In this document: positions 1-11,429 of the stretch, in pieces
How positions within the stretch are numbered: the first letter of the stretch is position 1
How the letters are laid out: every line of letters starts with the position of its first letter
Assembly (NCBI GenBank): GCA_022376515.1
Contig: WTXI01000341.1
Location: 1-37,025 of the forward strand
Reading direction: 5' to 3'
DNA: 37,025 nucleotides
Source: Lactifluus volemus
Lineage: Eukaryota; Basidiomycota; Agaricomycetes; Russulales; Russulaceae
Translations under genes and position numbers: made by a program
Notes under the pieces: generated by a model
Told to the model about the DNA's origin: nothing
Database searches by the model: none
What the model saw: only the letters and a program-made list of their open reading frames with translations

Positions 1-2159
1 AAGTCCTGCTTGTCGACTTTTCACGTGCGGTGGATCACAGGTGCAATAATGCGATGCCCGTTTATAGCAATCAACGTTTCTGTCTCAATCGGGTGGACGT
101 CCACAAATATGGCGATGGACATGACTGTAGTGAGCTGATAGCTCTCGGTAAAGAATCTATGCACGCCGCATCATCTGTACCATCTTTGTGAACACAGTAT
201 ACAATAGCCACCATAATAGTAAGTCAACTAACCATTCGTCTTGTACTCCCACATCGCCATCGATCTTACGTAATTTCCATGTCTATCCACGTCTATGATA
301 ACAACTAGTAATAATGTTAGGGTATCGTCGGTCATCATATACGTTCTTGGTTCTTGTCGTAGTTATACGTGGGTTAATGTCATTGGACCGTGGAAATTTG
401 AACACTCCGCGGGAAGATGGACCAACCACTCTATCTAGTAGTAGGATAGGTCTGAGACATGCACAGATGAACGAGTTACGTTCCCCGCACGAAGCACGTT
501 TCCGAATTGCCTTGACCAATTCGTTGGGCACGAACCTGCAACGTCTCAATCTGAGCTTGGAGCGCACATGCTTACTTGCCCCCTCCCCCATAGGCCATGC
601 CATTATGGCGAGTCCCTAAGATACTAGTAGTAGGGACTTGTGCAGTTCTGAAAACATTAGCTGCAGCATTACCCAACATCCAAAGGTTTCATGTATGAGT
701 ACTGGGCTTCTGATATACTCTTCCACTTACCGAGGTGTCGTTTTCCCGTACATATTCACAACGGATGGAGCAGATAGGTGTTGTTTTTGGGCGTGCAGGA
801 CTAGGTATGTCTAGTAACGAGTTCTGGACTAGGGCACCGCTCTGCGATGATCCCCAGTACCAGTACTCCCTGTGAATGAGGCATCTCCATCGCCAAAGTA
901 AAGGAAGCACTGTCAATGAGGGCTTTGGACGAAATGTGAGAGAAGAGAATTGCCGAGCAAGTTGATTGTCCTTCCAACGCAAAGTCCCAGAACACAATTC
1001 GCAAGACAGGGTGCTCCCTCTTCGGGCATATGAAGACACTCCTTCCACGCCTCAGGATACGCTACACGATAATACGAGTTGCCCTTCACCTTGCCTCTGA
1101 TACGGAAGGCAGGCTGATCCGGAAGACTTGCTACTGGCCTAGTAGTAGTCTTGTAGTCTGAGAAGTGATAAAATAATTTGCGAGAGTGTCCATTCAGTCA
1201 TGACCGGTGTCAGAATCGGTCATATGGCCCAGGTGGCTTGAACTGATTCTTGTGTTATGTCATGCGATGCAGGAGAAAGGAGAGAGAAACTGGACACATG
1301 CCTTAGGAAGTATTTGCCTTCGCCCTGAGAAGAGGCCTCAACCTGCTGTCGTAACTCGATCCTAATGACTTCTGCTCCAGGGAAGTCACAGTTGAGTGTG
1401 CTGAACTTGGCTCACAATATAGATTGCTCACGGACGCGCATTACCTACATGAGAAGTTTTCGGTCCTTAAAACGCCGCGGTAGGCACGCCAACTGCTCTC
1501 CTTGAGATGCTCGTAGGGGATAAGCAAGTCGGCAACATGCGGCGGCCTACATCTCCATGTCCGACGACTCCCACGCCGGGCCCCGCGATGTCATCGCCGC
1601 TACCGCTACCTCCCAGCCACGTCCCACTAGGTTCGCCCCGTGCTGCCGTGCCACCACCACCAGCAAAGCGGCCCGAGCTCTTCTCGAACGAACGTCTCAA
1701 GGGCATACTATCACGATCCAGCAACGAGATTAGGAGTGTACTGACGACATTGCACTTCGTATCGTATAGACGGACTATCACCATCTGGGCAAGCGTTTTG
1801 CTGTAGTTTGGCGGTATAGAAATGTATTCGTCGGGATGGGAAATAATGGTCAGGTGGACGCGCGCATCTTGCGCCATGGCGGTTCTCCTTCATAGATGCT
1901 GCGCTTCAGCACCTCCTAAGGAACTTGCCGCATCGCGACTTGTACGCCGTTCTACCATTATTTCGATGGTGACAGTGCCGTGAAACTGGTGGCAAGTTAT
2001 TTCCGGATGGGGGCGCCTCAAAATAAAGTGTCCCCAAGTCGGAGCCCCGAATCGGGCTCGGAGAGCACTGTACCAGACACGTAATACGATGGGGTGTACT
2101 GCTCATTGTCGTACGCGTTCACGTCTGCTGCGTTCTCAAGAAGGAACTCTGCGGCCTTG
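1..2159. other. Gene-poor accessory stretch, no gene recognised
   Basis: No recognisable gene on either strand. The longest open stretches (plus 314-619, minus 689-1048, plus 1507-1806, minus 1467-1877) overlap one another on opposite strands, show no conserved motif, and lack the exon-intron continuity seen in the real genes of this window. Plus 1507-1806 is rich in Pro and Ser and could be a gene remnant. No RNA gene or tandem array was seen. Confidence 0.4.
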
Positions 2160-2335
2160 AAGATCACCACCATCGGCGAGAGACTCTAGGCGCCAGTCCG
2201 GAACTGTACTGTGATCCGGCATCGGTAGAAAAGGAGAAGAAGGGAGGTCGTTCTGAAGATAGGGATGCAGCACTGCTATAGTTCCTTTGACGGCGTAGTG
2301 ATAACACTGATATCGATATGAAGATGTCACGGGAA
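2160..2335 (-). pseudogene. 5' fragment of a Pns1 (choline-transporter-like) gene
   Basis: The minus strand matches the start of the intact Pns1 gene whose ATG is at 20058. Both carry the same order of short coding blocks: a start region, SAASPSSEQP-like and FFSFSTD-like peptides, then the GLR/GHTRR-like and DDGGD-like region. Small indels disrupt the frame, and only about 175 bp remains, with none of the transmembrane part. It lies upstream of the copy A block, just as the 5' end of Pns1 lies beyond copy B, so it is probably a dispersed remnant of the same duplicated segment. Non-functional. Confidence 0.6.
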
Positions 2336-2450
2336 GATGAGATGCACGTGATCAGGTTTCCGAACACCATCCCCGGACCCCTGTCATGTCATTAGTGCTG
2401 TCTCTTTCTCCATCACCCATCATGGCCAACTATGCTTACATGGAGCCCCC

Positions 2451-2552
2451 CTGGAGCAAAGGTGACAAGGTAACATTTGTGATCAGCTTGTATAATTATT
2501 GGCAATAATTATACAAGCTGATCACAAACTTACCTTGTCAACTTTGCTCCAG
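2451..2552. repeat. Inverted repeat derived from an HNH_2 exon/intron boundary
   Basis: Arms of about 50 nt (2451-2500 and 2504-2552) are near-perfect reverse complements around a 3-nt centre. The left arm starts with a block ending in GGAGCAAAGGTGACAAGGTAA. This corresponds to the SKGD codons plus the following intron donor of the HNH_2 gene remnant at 11.8 kb. RNA from either strand could fold into a long hairpin. The surrounding 217 bp lack CpG. Confidence 0.75.
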
Positions 2553-2559
2553 AGAATAG

Positions 2560-3562
2560 GGGTTTTCAAAGTTGATGAAAGCATCACTTTCCTGAGGTGA
2601 TTTCGAAAGTGATTTCAATTTGGAGATGTACATAAAAATAGAAAATCGAAACTGTTGAAAGTGCTTTCCCAACTTTGATCAGCAAAAAGAAACTGCTTTT
2701 GCAGTGCATGACTTCAAGCACTCTTTGAATTTGGGTGAGCATGGGGAAGTGTGGTGGCCTGCTAGGAAACTTGTGAAGACTCTGGGTGCGGTGAATCATC
2801 ATTCTGTGCCTTGGGCATAGTTCTGCCTGCCTCGTGCCACAACTGCGTCTTTCATCAAGTTCACATCTATTTACATGCCCCGTGTCACTTGGTTTCAAGA
2901 TTGGTTTTGCCTTGCATCTGTATTTGTTCCCTCAATATGGGAATTCACTTCTTGATTCTCATGCGTCACTTTGACTTCCAGTGGCTCGGATTGTGTGCTG
3001 TGCCTCGTGCACCCATCCATACTGGTACCTCTTACTTTTTTTTTTTTCTTTTTTGAGGGGTGCGAGTATCCCTTGAAGCCTGGAGTCCGTTGAGGTTGCA
3101 CACGCTTACTTTTCTATATCATGTCCTGATTTTAGCCTCGTACCTCTTGACCCGTTTTTCGTCTCCATTCGCTCCGTTGTCTCACTCTCGCGTCCTTTTG
3201 ATATGTAATTACCTACTTCGCTCTCGATAGTTATAGGTCTGAATTGTATCGTGCTGTGGATACAGTACGTCAGTCTTTTGTGGCTTCAACCGTGCGAATT
3301 TTGCAGTCGTACTTCCCACGTCACTTTTTTGGTCAATACTGTGCCTTACGATGCAAAATGATTGCAAAGTGGGGGAGACCTCAGTCAATACTTGCCAGTG
3401 GGAAAAAAAGGGGATACGGGATAGGAATCGTCGCCGTTGGTCACTACCAACTACAACCTAAGCATTGGCAACACTGGTACTAGTAGCATCAAAGTGCGCT
3501 TACTCTCGGAGAAACCCCAGAGCTTCGCAGGGATTTTACAGTCACTCGACTTCCGAGTCGTC
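2560..3562. other. Gap without assignable gene
   Basis: About 1 kb between the hairpin and the duplicated kinase-like block. One plus-strand stretch (about 2660-2820) stays open for some 50 codons but matches nothing I recognise. Minus 2584-2898 is open across the same bases without a motif. A T-rich tract sits near 3035-3056. The copy A duplication begins sharply at the ATG at 3563; sequence upstream differs from copy B. Confidence 0.4.
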
Positions 3563-4748
3563 ATGCCACTCTTTTCCTTCTGCGGATACTGTACTTCTGT
3601 CTCGGCTGCCAGTTATTGTTCGTTGAGTTTCTGGGATCCACACCTCGGCGTATTGCCACGTTCACGCTCGTCTCCATCCCAAGCTTGCCACAAATCTCAG
3701 GCTGTGTACCCTCGTGGCTCATATGAACGTTCTAGTATATAACCACACCCACAACATCGGTGACCCCTACTGGCTTCTCATCATCTCTCCCAACACAAGC
3801 TACTGTCACTACAACCTTCTACCCATCGGACCAATCATGCCTAATCGAAGCAAAACCACCCCCCGCAGCACGCTCACGATCAGTTTTAGCCTCACGCATA
3901 AATGCACCCTCTTTTCTTCCAGTAGCACTCCAACACCCTTGAACATCGTCGGGACGTTGAAGCACCCCCTCTCAGGGGCGTGCCATGCGGTGCGCAGCCG
4001 GGAATGGCTCGGATCAAATAGAACAGGTATCTGCAGCACGCAACGCAACGTCTTTGCGGCAGAACTGTCGACCACGGTTTCGGATGGCAGCAGCAGCAAC
4101 AGTAGCGACAGCCAGAACCAGGACGAAGACAACAACAACCGCGTTGATGATGCGATCGAGGCTGCAGGTCTCCCACGGCTGGTATGCCTCAAGTATGCCA
4201 TGGGCGTGGAGGCGACCGCTTCGCTGCGCCGCGAGGCATCGTTCTACAGTAAAGAGCTCGCGCCACTTGTGGGAATCGCGGTCCCGCAGTTCTATGGACT
4301 GTTCACTGGGGGAACGATGGCTGCGCCAATTGCTTGTCTTCTGATGGAGCTTTGCGCGAGCACGGCGACTTTGAGGTGTGCCGACGAATTTGCGTGAGTG
4401 GCTTCCTTAGCGGCTGCTGCTGCTCAGCGGCTTATCCTCTCATGCGCCTGTCTTTTCTTTTCTTTTATGCGTAGTCGGCAAGCAATGTTGACCGTCTGCA
4501 AGATCCATGCGGCTGGAATAATGCACAACACTTCACTCGACTTTCGTCACTTCGTGATGAAGGAAAAGCGGGTTTTCCTCGTAGACTTTTCGTGCGCGAC
4601 GGTTCACGTGTGCGGGAACGCGCATCCCGTCCTCTACCAAGATAATCGTAGTCCAATTGTCGATGACGAGCACGACTCGTCTGAATGCCAGGAGTTGATG
4701 AATGCTGAACAGAACATCTTTAGCCAGATTGGCGAGAGGCTGCTGTGA
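3563..4748 (+). CDS. Protein-kinase-like fold protein (fungal type), copy A
   Basis: The 3' part is a convincing two-exon gene. Exon 4158-4393 has an N-lobe-like segment (REASFYSKEL, VPQFYGLFTG, LLMELC). An 81-nt intron (4394-4474) follows, then exon 4475-4748 with a catalytic-loop-like IMHNTSLDFRHF and VFLVDFSCATVHVC, which resembles a DFG-type segment read as VDFS. This pattern is typical of the fungal kinase-like/phosphotransferase fold proteins often found in large Agaricomycete families. The usual HxD and DFG residues are not evident, so activity is doubtful. The 5' part (3563-4157) is low-complexity and changes frame, so the true start is unresolved and the gene may be degenerate there. 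Copy B at 13260 lacks the last exon. Confidence 0.6.
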
Positions 4749-5516
4749 GCCAGTCTCATTGCTTCGAATTCATAGTTCGTTTGTACTAGTTATGTACCCT
4801 GCAGTTTCCTACACCCTGTTGATCATATCTTAATCAATTATAAAAGAACGCAAAGGTGATTGAGTATATTCCGCTCCAGATATTATAATTTGGAAGAATG
4901 CACACCTGAGGTTGGACATTACTTAGTTCCTTGGGATCAGGCATGTTTGAGTAAGAGTTTAGAAAGACCATCCCACGCAAACACCACATTGGCTCCACAT
5001 GAGTCGACGGTATTAAGCTTCAAGCCTGAGGCCTGAGGCTTGGGAGGCATGAAAGATACCCCTCGTCTTGATTGATCGAAGGCCACTTTTCACGCTTCAA
5101 GAATGCTTGGAATATCGTCCATCGCTTGAGATTGTAGACGACTCGGATATGTGGCAGGTCCGTGCGGCCAGATATCAGCAAAGAGATAACAGGCGCAGAG
5201 CGCGATGTATGCAGATGCCGATCGACTAACCATATGCGTAATTGCGTTAATCTTGTCAGTCATGTGCCAGTGGTCGTGTTTGTGCTTTGCCGTATGCAAC
5301 ACGTACAGTTTAGTCGACTTTTTCTGTCGGCCGTCTTTCATGTATATTATAGGTTACACATTCTCTACTGAAATTGGTAGTAGATTTGTGAGCGAAGCAG
5401 GAGATACCGTACATCTGAGCCATAAAAAGGAACACTGGCAGTGGCAGGTCAGGGGGTACATTTGATCACCGTAATTAATGTGTCCCTCAGGGTACAACAG
5501 GCGGCATACATGACCT
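4749..5516. other. Intergenic gap with one arm of a direct repeat
   Basis: No gene recognised. It contains a diverged direct repeat (4861-4952) of a segment upstream of the PLAC8 gene (6088-6182). Minus 5090-5341 and plus 5162-5465 are open but overlap each other and show no motif. Confidence 0.4.
4861..4952. repeat. Direct repeat flanking PLAC8, left copy
   Basis: Shares TTGAGTAT, GGAAGAA, GCACACCTGAGGTTGG and ATCAG.CATGTT in the same order with 6088-6182, at roughly 75-80% identity by eye. The pair brackets the PLAC8 gene in direct orientation. Confidence 0.65.
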
Positions 5517-6052
5517 TTAGGACAAACTTTCCTCTTCCAGCTCGATCTCCCGGCGTTCTTGAGTGAGCGCGCACGGATTACAAAGCCAGGAGGCGAGGCA
5601 ATCACCAATAACGTCCCCACGGATGCCGTAGCGCATCCGGGTCTCGGAGCGATTATTAATCTGCGTGCACGGTGAGATCGTATCTGGACTTGTCATCATC
5701 TGAACAAACCTGAAGGATCCAACCATGACGACCCCAGATGGTTAAGATGCCGTGAATGTAGGTGTTGTCGGTGAGACTTTCACCACCACCTGGCAGAGGA
5801 GTGCCTTGATTGCGCAAATGCTCAAGGCGTTGCTTGTTCTTGCTATAGACGACACATGGGCACCACACGGCCCAGCACCCTGCGAGGAAGACAGGAATTA
5901 GTATGCGATGAGTTGGTAGTGCCGGTCTGTCCCCACGTACAGAGGCCACATTCATCGAAGCAGTCGAGCAAGCCATAGCTCCATTCACGCATTCCATCCA
6001 TTCCGATTTCGCGATTCAGAGCGTTCTTATTACCACCCGCATTCACATTCAT
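5517..6052 (-). CDS. PLAC8-family cysteine-rich protein
   Basis: Three exons, 6052-5941, 5879-5710 and 5660-5517, encode 141 aa. The introns are 61 and 49 nt with GTACGT...CAG and GTTTGT...CAG signals, and all phases agree. The PLAC8 signature is complete: WSYGLLDCFDECGLW, then CWAVWCPC, a variable insert, RYGIRGD, DCLASWLCNPCALTQERREIE near the C-terminus. PLAC8/FCR-like proteins are small Cys-rich membrane-associated proteins linked to metal resistance and cell-size control in plants; their role in fungi is poorly known. The gene sits inside the 2.4 kb present only in copy A and is bracketed by a diverged direct repeat. It looks intact, unlike its neighbours. Confidence 0.9.
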
Positions 6053-6087
6053 CTGATCAGTAGCCTTCGGAGAACAAAAAAATGCGA

Positions 6088-6182
6088 AGATGGTTGAGTA
6101 TTCCAGCGCCAGAGATAAACGGAAGAAGGCACACCTGAGGTTGGGAGGTAACTGGTTCCCTGGTATCAGACATGTTGAAAGG
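6088..6182. repeat. Direct repeat flanking PLAC8, right copy
   Basis: Counterpart of 4861-4952. It lies 36 bp upstream of the PLAC8 ATG, so it may contain promoter sequence of that gene duplicated to the other side. Confidence 0.65.
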
Positions 6183-7127
6183 AAGTGGGGGGTGTGTGAG
6201 AAGTGTTCCAAACCCATCCCTTTAACCGAAGTTGATCAGCGCCTATGCATCTATGGTTTACCATCTGCGAAAATATAGATAAGTAACTTGAACGTTTGCG
6301 ACTTGATTATCTCATTTCAAGCGGACGTGGGACGCAACATGCGACACACACTGACAGTGCCACTTTTCACAGCTCATACGGTTCAGCGTTTCACTAATTG
6401 CTATAAACGGATAGTTGTGCGGTCAACACCGGATCCAGGCAGGATCCAGGCAGGTGAAAGCATAGACGACCTGGTGCTCTGCTCTATTATTAACTTTGTT
6501 GGTGGCGCCATAAAATCAAATCCAAAATCTTTAAGGGTGCATCACACGTGATTCCTTGGTTTTCTTCATTCCGCGGACTAACCTGTGGAGTTAAAGGGAC
6601 AGTACAGAGTAAGTTACAAGACTCTTTTTGGGTTACGATCGTACGCTGTGAGCGCGATCGATCATGCGGCCGTAATGCGGCCGTATGGTGCACTCTCATA
6701 TCAACTCGACAGGGGTACTAATACTGTAGTTCAAGTTCTAGCTCAATCCGGGGCTGGGTAGCTCTGGCCCTTGAGTCCTCGTCTCGGAAATCGGCCCTGA
6801 GGATTCCGTGTCTACTACGTTACGACATGACGCGCCGCCATGTTTTCTTTTCTTCTCACGCAAACAACTGTGAGTCCAAACCGTCTTCCCTCGATCTGTT
6901 GCCCTGCGTATTTGGCTATTGTCTTACCAATCGACCGTCCTCCGGCTCTTTTTGGCTTTCTTCCAAGCTTCCATTTATTACATCAAGAGCTTGAGCGGCT
7001 GCGCCGCTAAATTCGGACAAATAAATAAGCAGACCATCTGTGTCAACCTCTGGAACAATGCTACAGAGAAAGCAAAACAAAACAAAAGGTGGCAAAGCTA
7101 GACTCAGGATAAAGGAAACCTAAAATA

Positions 7128-7152
7128 CCCCCCCCCCCCCCCAAAAAAAAAA
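7128..7152. repeat. C15-A10 homopolymer junction
   Basis: A run of 15 C directly followed by 10 A. It lies about 100 bp before the point where copy A resumes homology to copy B. It could be a scar of an insertion tail or simply unstable low-complexity DNA. Confidence 0.9.
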
Positions 7153-7278
7153 GTCAAATATGAAACCATAGCAATGATGCTTGCAAAGTGGGTTCACACC
7201 CATGGGAAAATATTAAAGATGTATAATTTTATATAACAAGGATGCTCAAGTCAAGAAGTGAGATTGAAGTGGGGCAAT

Positions 7279-10016
7279 TTAGCTAGATTCGTCATTATCT
7301 TCGGGCTCGTCCACTTCCATACCGTCCACTTCCATCCGCATCGCCTCCACACGCTCATAAGGACACCTATCCCGAAACCACCTCCCCTCCAATAAGTCGA
7401 CTCTACACAGCCCTGACCCAGCCCTGACCCAGTCGCCGACGCAAGCATCCCGGCAGCAGTCAGGCCGGCACCGTCGTGCCAAGTGACGCGGTGCACACCC
7501 ACGGAAGGGTGCCAGGCGCCTCCGCCGCCCTCCACCCGCTCTGCCATCTCGCGCGGCTTCAGCCGGTCCAGCATGCGAAAACGACCCTCTGTGCGACTGT
7601 AGTCCAATTGATACACCTTGTGAACAAGGAATGGCTGTGATCTGCTATCAGTTAAATCGAAACGGGAAAATGCGAGAGAGAACTCACCACGTAGCCCCCA
7701 CGCCGTGTCGCGCGCAGGCCGTTCGTCGTGTAACACGTGCCGTCGGCTGAGCCAACCGCAAGTTGTGGATGGTAGTCTGATGCGCTTACGCTCTGACACA
7801 CACCCCATGCGCCATCAGCTTTTGTGGTTGCAGGGTGCTAGAGGAGCGTAACAGGCGTACCCATACAGGCCCACCAGGATCCATGAGCGCGTGCCCTCTT
7901 CCTAGCGTACTCGGCGAGACCGAGTAGGACTTGATCGTGTTCTCATGATCGATCGTCACGACCGCACTCAGATACGGTGAATATGTGACGCTATTGATTG
8001 CGTCTGGATAGAAAAGAACGTTAGACAAGTGTCGAGACAAAGTGAGCTGGATGGAGACCTCGGGTACGGTTAAAAACATAACCACCAACTTCCCGAATAT
8101 CCGTAAGGCACTGAAGGCCGTCATAGCCCCCGCTCGCAATTACTGTAGGTCCATTTCCCTGCCTGTCAGGTACGCGGACCCAGGTGAGCGTACGAATGGC
8201 AGACTGATGTGCGCAAAAGTAACCAATCGGCAAGACAGCTGCGCGGAGCGTTAGGGCGTGGGCTGCCACTTTATGTCGTAAGAGTGCTCACGCTCAGAGG
8301 GTGACCGCAATGCACGCCCGATGTTGTAGACGACAATAACGCCTGCGATGGCTTGAGTTGGGCATCACGCATCATCAAAAAGGTGCAAGATCGACTACCA
8401 TTTGCCAGCCCTGCCGCTATAAGTTCACTATTCCCCCAGTCGAGCGCACAAAAAGCAGCTTCTTCGAGCTCAATGCGAAGGATGGGCGCAGGAAGTCTCA
8501 CTGTCGAACGTTCGTCTATCGATGACGCATATATCGGCAGTCCTGCTCACCGTAGACAGGATCTGTTGTCAATGACGGTTGTCCGGATGCCAAGTCCGGT
8601 GGGTAAGGGACTACGTACACCGACAAGGAGCCATCTTCGAAAACACCCGCGAGTAAACCGAGTTTTCTCGGAGATGCAGGGGTGGTCCCGATAACTTTCG
8701 GTTGTTTTGTTAGTTTTGTATTTGCATGTTAGTCGATGAGAATTTGGGACTTATGGGATCGTGCGAGGTAAGAAGCACGAATTCACTCACGAGGTCGATC
8801 GTGAGGATGGATAGGAATCACACAAGGCCCAATACAGATGCCCCGGCGTTGAACACGTGGGCACGGCTTTCTGGAAAGAACTGGGCTGTAAGACGAAGTA
8901 ACAAAGGGGAGAAGATTGTCAGTGAGTGGGGGGGGGTCCCTGTGTGGGAGGAGAACTTACACAGTTTCAGCGTCTCCAATGTCTCGAGGTTGACATTCGT
9001 CTGTTCCCCATACGGACCAAAGTCGCAAGATACAGGCGGTGTGGCAGCGGCAGCGAGGCCACCATCCCTCGGCATATATGCGATCCCATCTCTGAGAAAA
9101 CAGCAGCGACAAGGTCGTCAAAACAACGCTCCGCACGGGGAACGAACAAGAAGGTGCGGGGGACACACACTCTGCGTTCAGAACGATCCAAGCCTGGCCC
9201 TCAGGGATTGCGAGATCCGCATGCACCCTCGGCCTACACATCCGCTCTTCACACACCACTTGTACCTGCACCGGGAGATTCGTCTGCTGATGTTTCTCGG
9301 CTTCCCGGAACCAACCGAGGTCCTCGACCATCTGCCATACCGGTCCCGCACCGATGCTCGCTCCCCAACCCTTACCGACTCTACTGGTCAATGAAGGCGT
9401 AGACGCATACGCATTGTCGGTGCCGTCTCGTTCGGCGCGAAGAGCAGCGGTGGACGTACGAGGCGCTCGACGCGCGCCGCAGCGGTGGAAGCAACAATCA
9501 GGCCACGGAAGAGCGGGACGGGGCGGTGACGGTGGTGTATGTTTGGGTTCGGGAGCGCATAGTTCTGTCGCGAAGTGGGCGCAGCGGCAGGGCCTGGAAC
9601 TTTCAAGCTGACGACGCCGCGGTTTTCTCCTTCTGCTTGCCCTTTTCCTTGGGTTTCGTCGTCGTCTTGTTTTTGGCCTTGGGCTTACCCTTCTTTTTCG
9701 TCGTCTGAGTCTTCTTCGTCACCCGTCGCATCGGCGAATCGTCGTCATCAGAAGTAGACTCTGCGCCCTCGACGCCATGTTCGCTCCCATTTTCGTCGGA
9801 GAGCACAGGTGCGTGTGCAACAACAGCAGGGGGTGGTGGACCTGGTGGTGCAAAGTCGCTGATGTAATCGTCGTCTACAGCATCCCTGTCTCTGTCGATA
9901 TTCCGGGGGGGATGGCGTGGTCGAGAAGGACCAGCTTGTTGTCCATCCTCTTCCTCGCCGTCGAATAGAGCCGTGTAACTCTGACGCGTCTTACGGACTC
10001 GTAGCTCGCGTGGCAT
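7279..10016 (-). pseudogene. TFIIIC tau91/Sfc6-like WD40 subunit, broken copy A
   Basis: Second copy of the gene at 14153-17131, starting with the same MPRELRVRKTRQSY. It carries at least three lesions against copy B: a 4-nt loss near 9610 giving a stop after 137 codons, a 1-nt loss near 9413, and a deletion of about 215 bp near 8775 that removes most of exon 4 and its splice sites. The remaining WD40 exons (about 8700-7279) are nearly identical to copy B, including intron positions, and differ in-frame in a short Gln tract. The pattern is that of a young pseudogene. Read-through or trans effects cannot be judged from sequence. Confidence 0.88.
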
Positions 10017-10063
10017 AGCACCACAAGACGATCCGTACCGAGTCGGGCCGGATGGCCTGTGTC

Positions 10064-10141
10064 TATTACAGCCAGCTCGAAAACTTCAGCACGCCGCTGG
10101 TCACCTGTTTCCTTGTCGATACAATAACGCAAATACAGCGG
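10064..10141 (-). pseudogene. Short Pns1 exon 5 fragment
   Basis: Matches Pns1 from about 17850 to 17916: the exon 5 codons for YxCYCIDKETGDQRRAEVFE and the following intron donor. Joined directly to the 5' flank of the broken TFIIIC gene by loss of about 650 bp relative to copy B. The homology stops at the codons CGCTGTATTT, the edge of the 9-bp direct repeat that flanks Pns1 intron 4. Confidence 0.75.
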
Positions 10142-11429
10142 GGTTCACGCTTCGACGGTCAACGGCATCAAGGTCGCGCAGTCACTGCTATAGCGACTGT
10201 CTGAACGCCTGATGCCAGTTACTGGCACTATTGCATGGCACTCTCCTTTGTCGTTCGCTTCCTCTATCCATCGCCCGTCCTCCTCTGTCACTTCCGCCGT
10301 CGCCTCGCGTCCACCCACTGGCACGGAGGGAGGCCGTTTGTGGCACACGAGATCGCTTTCTGATCTCGTAAGTTACTAGTGACAAAAGTGGCTCCAGCAT
10401 AATATTATTTTCCTGATGCTAGCGGACACTCTTATTGCAGTAACAATGTTATGGCTGGTATGTCATCGAGCCCCCAACCCTCCAAAATGATTTTAACTGG
10501 TTGTGTTCACAGTTAGGAAAAACGCGAGATTTTCGAGTTACGTTCTACCACCCGTGGTGCTGCTCACGGCTGAAATGAATGCGCTAACCGCTACATCATC
10601 ATCATGATCTTTATCCACCCTTCGAAGATCGCCTTCAACTCTGCTCACACTTCCTTTGCTCTTACGTACCTGTCTGGGCAACAGAGCTGCGTGTTTGCTA
10701 GCGAATTTTGTTTTTCTTGCCAAGGTTCCCAGTGGGACCTTGTTCCCTATCGAAGACTCCATCAAGTATGGAATAATGATCATGAACTTGCTCTGGGATG
10801 CTACCCATTGGCGATGTCGCCCGTGCTTGTGCTGCTTATCATGTGTGTCGGCTGCGAGACTTGGTGTCGTCCCGAGTGAGATAGTAGGGGAAATAGGGGG
10901 TATGAGAAGTGAGGAGAGGTGGAGAGTCGAAACGCTTAGTCGTTACGCGGGACTCGAAACGTTGAGACTTATTGAGGGAGATGCTAAAGCTTAGAGATCG
11001 CACAAAAGAGAGAGAGAACACAGGAATGATAATGATTTTAGAGGAGAAATCTAGGGCTATATATACAGGACAGATAATAGAAAGTAAGTTATTAGGAACA
11101 AAGGGGAAAGCGAGTGCTTTGAGTGTGGTGTAAAGGGAGAGCTTTGCAGCGTGTGGTGTGAGGTTGGCATCCTGTTGAGGGTCGTGGCGATGCCGAAAGG
11201 TGGATAGAAAGCGTATGATGAAAGGGGTGTGGTAAAGTAGGAAAAGCAAGAAAAGCGAGAAACTTGTGGGCGGTGGTCGAGGTGTTTGCGGCTGTACACC
11301 GAGGTCACCTTACAATCACCAAGGGCAAGATGCATAATTACTTTTAGCATGGCCAAGTTAACTGTAGTAAGTGCAAGGTAACACCGCCAGCCTAAACTCA
11401 AATCATTTTATGCTCAAATGAAGACCAAA
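10142..11429. other. Gap without assignable gene
   Basis: No gene recognised. Minus-strand open stretches at 10145-10400 and 10839-11249 overlap plus-strand ones and have no motif. A purine-rich strand with AGAGAGAGAG and a TATATATA box-like run occurs at 10990-11070. No RNA gene seen. Confidence 0.4.

Larger units (their letters stand above)
6053..7278. other. Gap upstream of PLAC8, with repeat and homopolymer junction
   Basis: No gene recognised. Contains the right copy of the direct repeat (6088-6182), a short GGATCCAGGCA tandem near 6431-6452, a doubled ATGCGGCCGTA near 6665-6685, and a 15-C run followed directly by a 10-A run (7128-7152). The copy A/B homology resumes at about 7245. Confidence 0.45.
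3563..10063. repeat. Segmental duplication, copy A
   Basis: Copy A aligns to copy B (13260-17172) in three parts: 3563-4460 with 13260-14065, about 4790-4840 with 14070-14116, and 7245-10063 with 14118-17172. The last part is nearly identical over kilobases, so the duplication is fairly recent. Copy A has an extra 2.4 kb (about 4845-7244, holding the PLAC8 gene) and keeps the kinase-like last exon that copy B lost. It lacks about 215 bp of the TFIIIC gene near 8775. Confidence 0.9.

Noticed and set aside
1317..1353. Peptide FALRRGLNLL resembling the Atg9 motif [10 protein letters not shown]
   Set aside because: Only about ten residues match, a stop follows, and no neighbouring Atg9 sequence is present; too short to call a fragment.
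6684..6698. 15-nt identity (TATGGTGCACTCTCA) to a common cloning-vector backbone, beside GCGGCCG motifs
   Set aside because: The match ends at once on both sides, so vector contamination is not supported; taken as coincidence.
8726..9402. Long plus-strand open frames antisense to the TFIIIC copies
   Set aside because: They are shadows of the minus-strand coding sequence; GC-rich codons on one strand keep the other open.
10839..11249. Minus-strand 136-codon open frame
   Set aside because: Composition is that of low-complexity pyrimidine-rich DNA, with no motif, no splice-supported neighbours and overlapping plus-strand frames.
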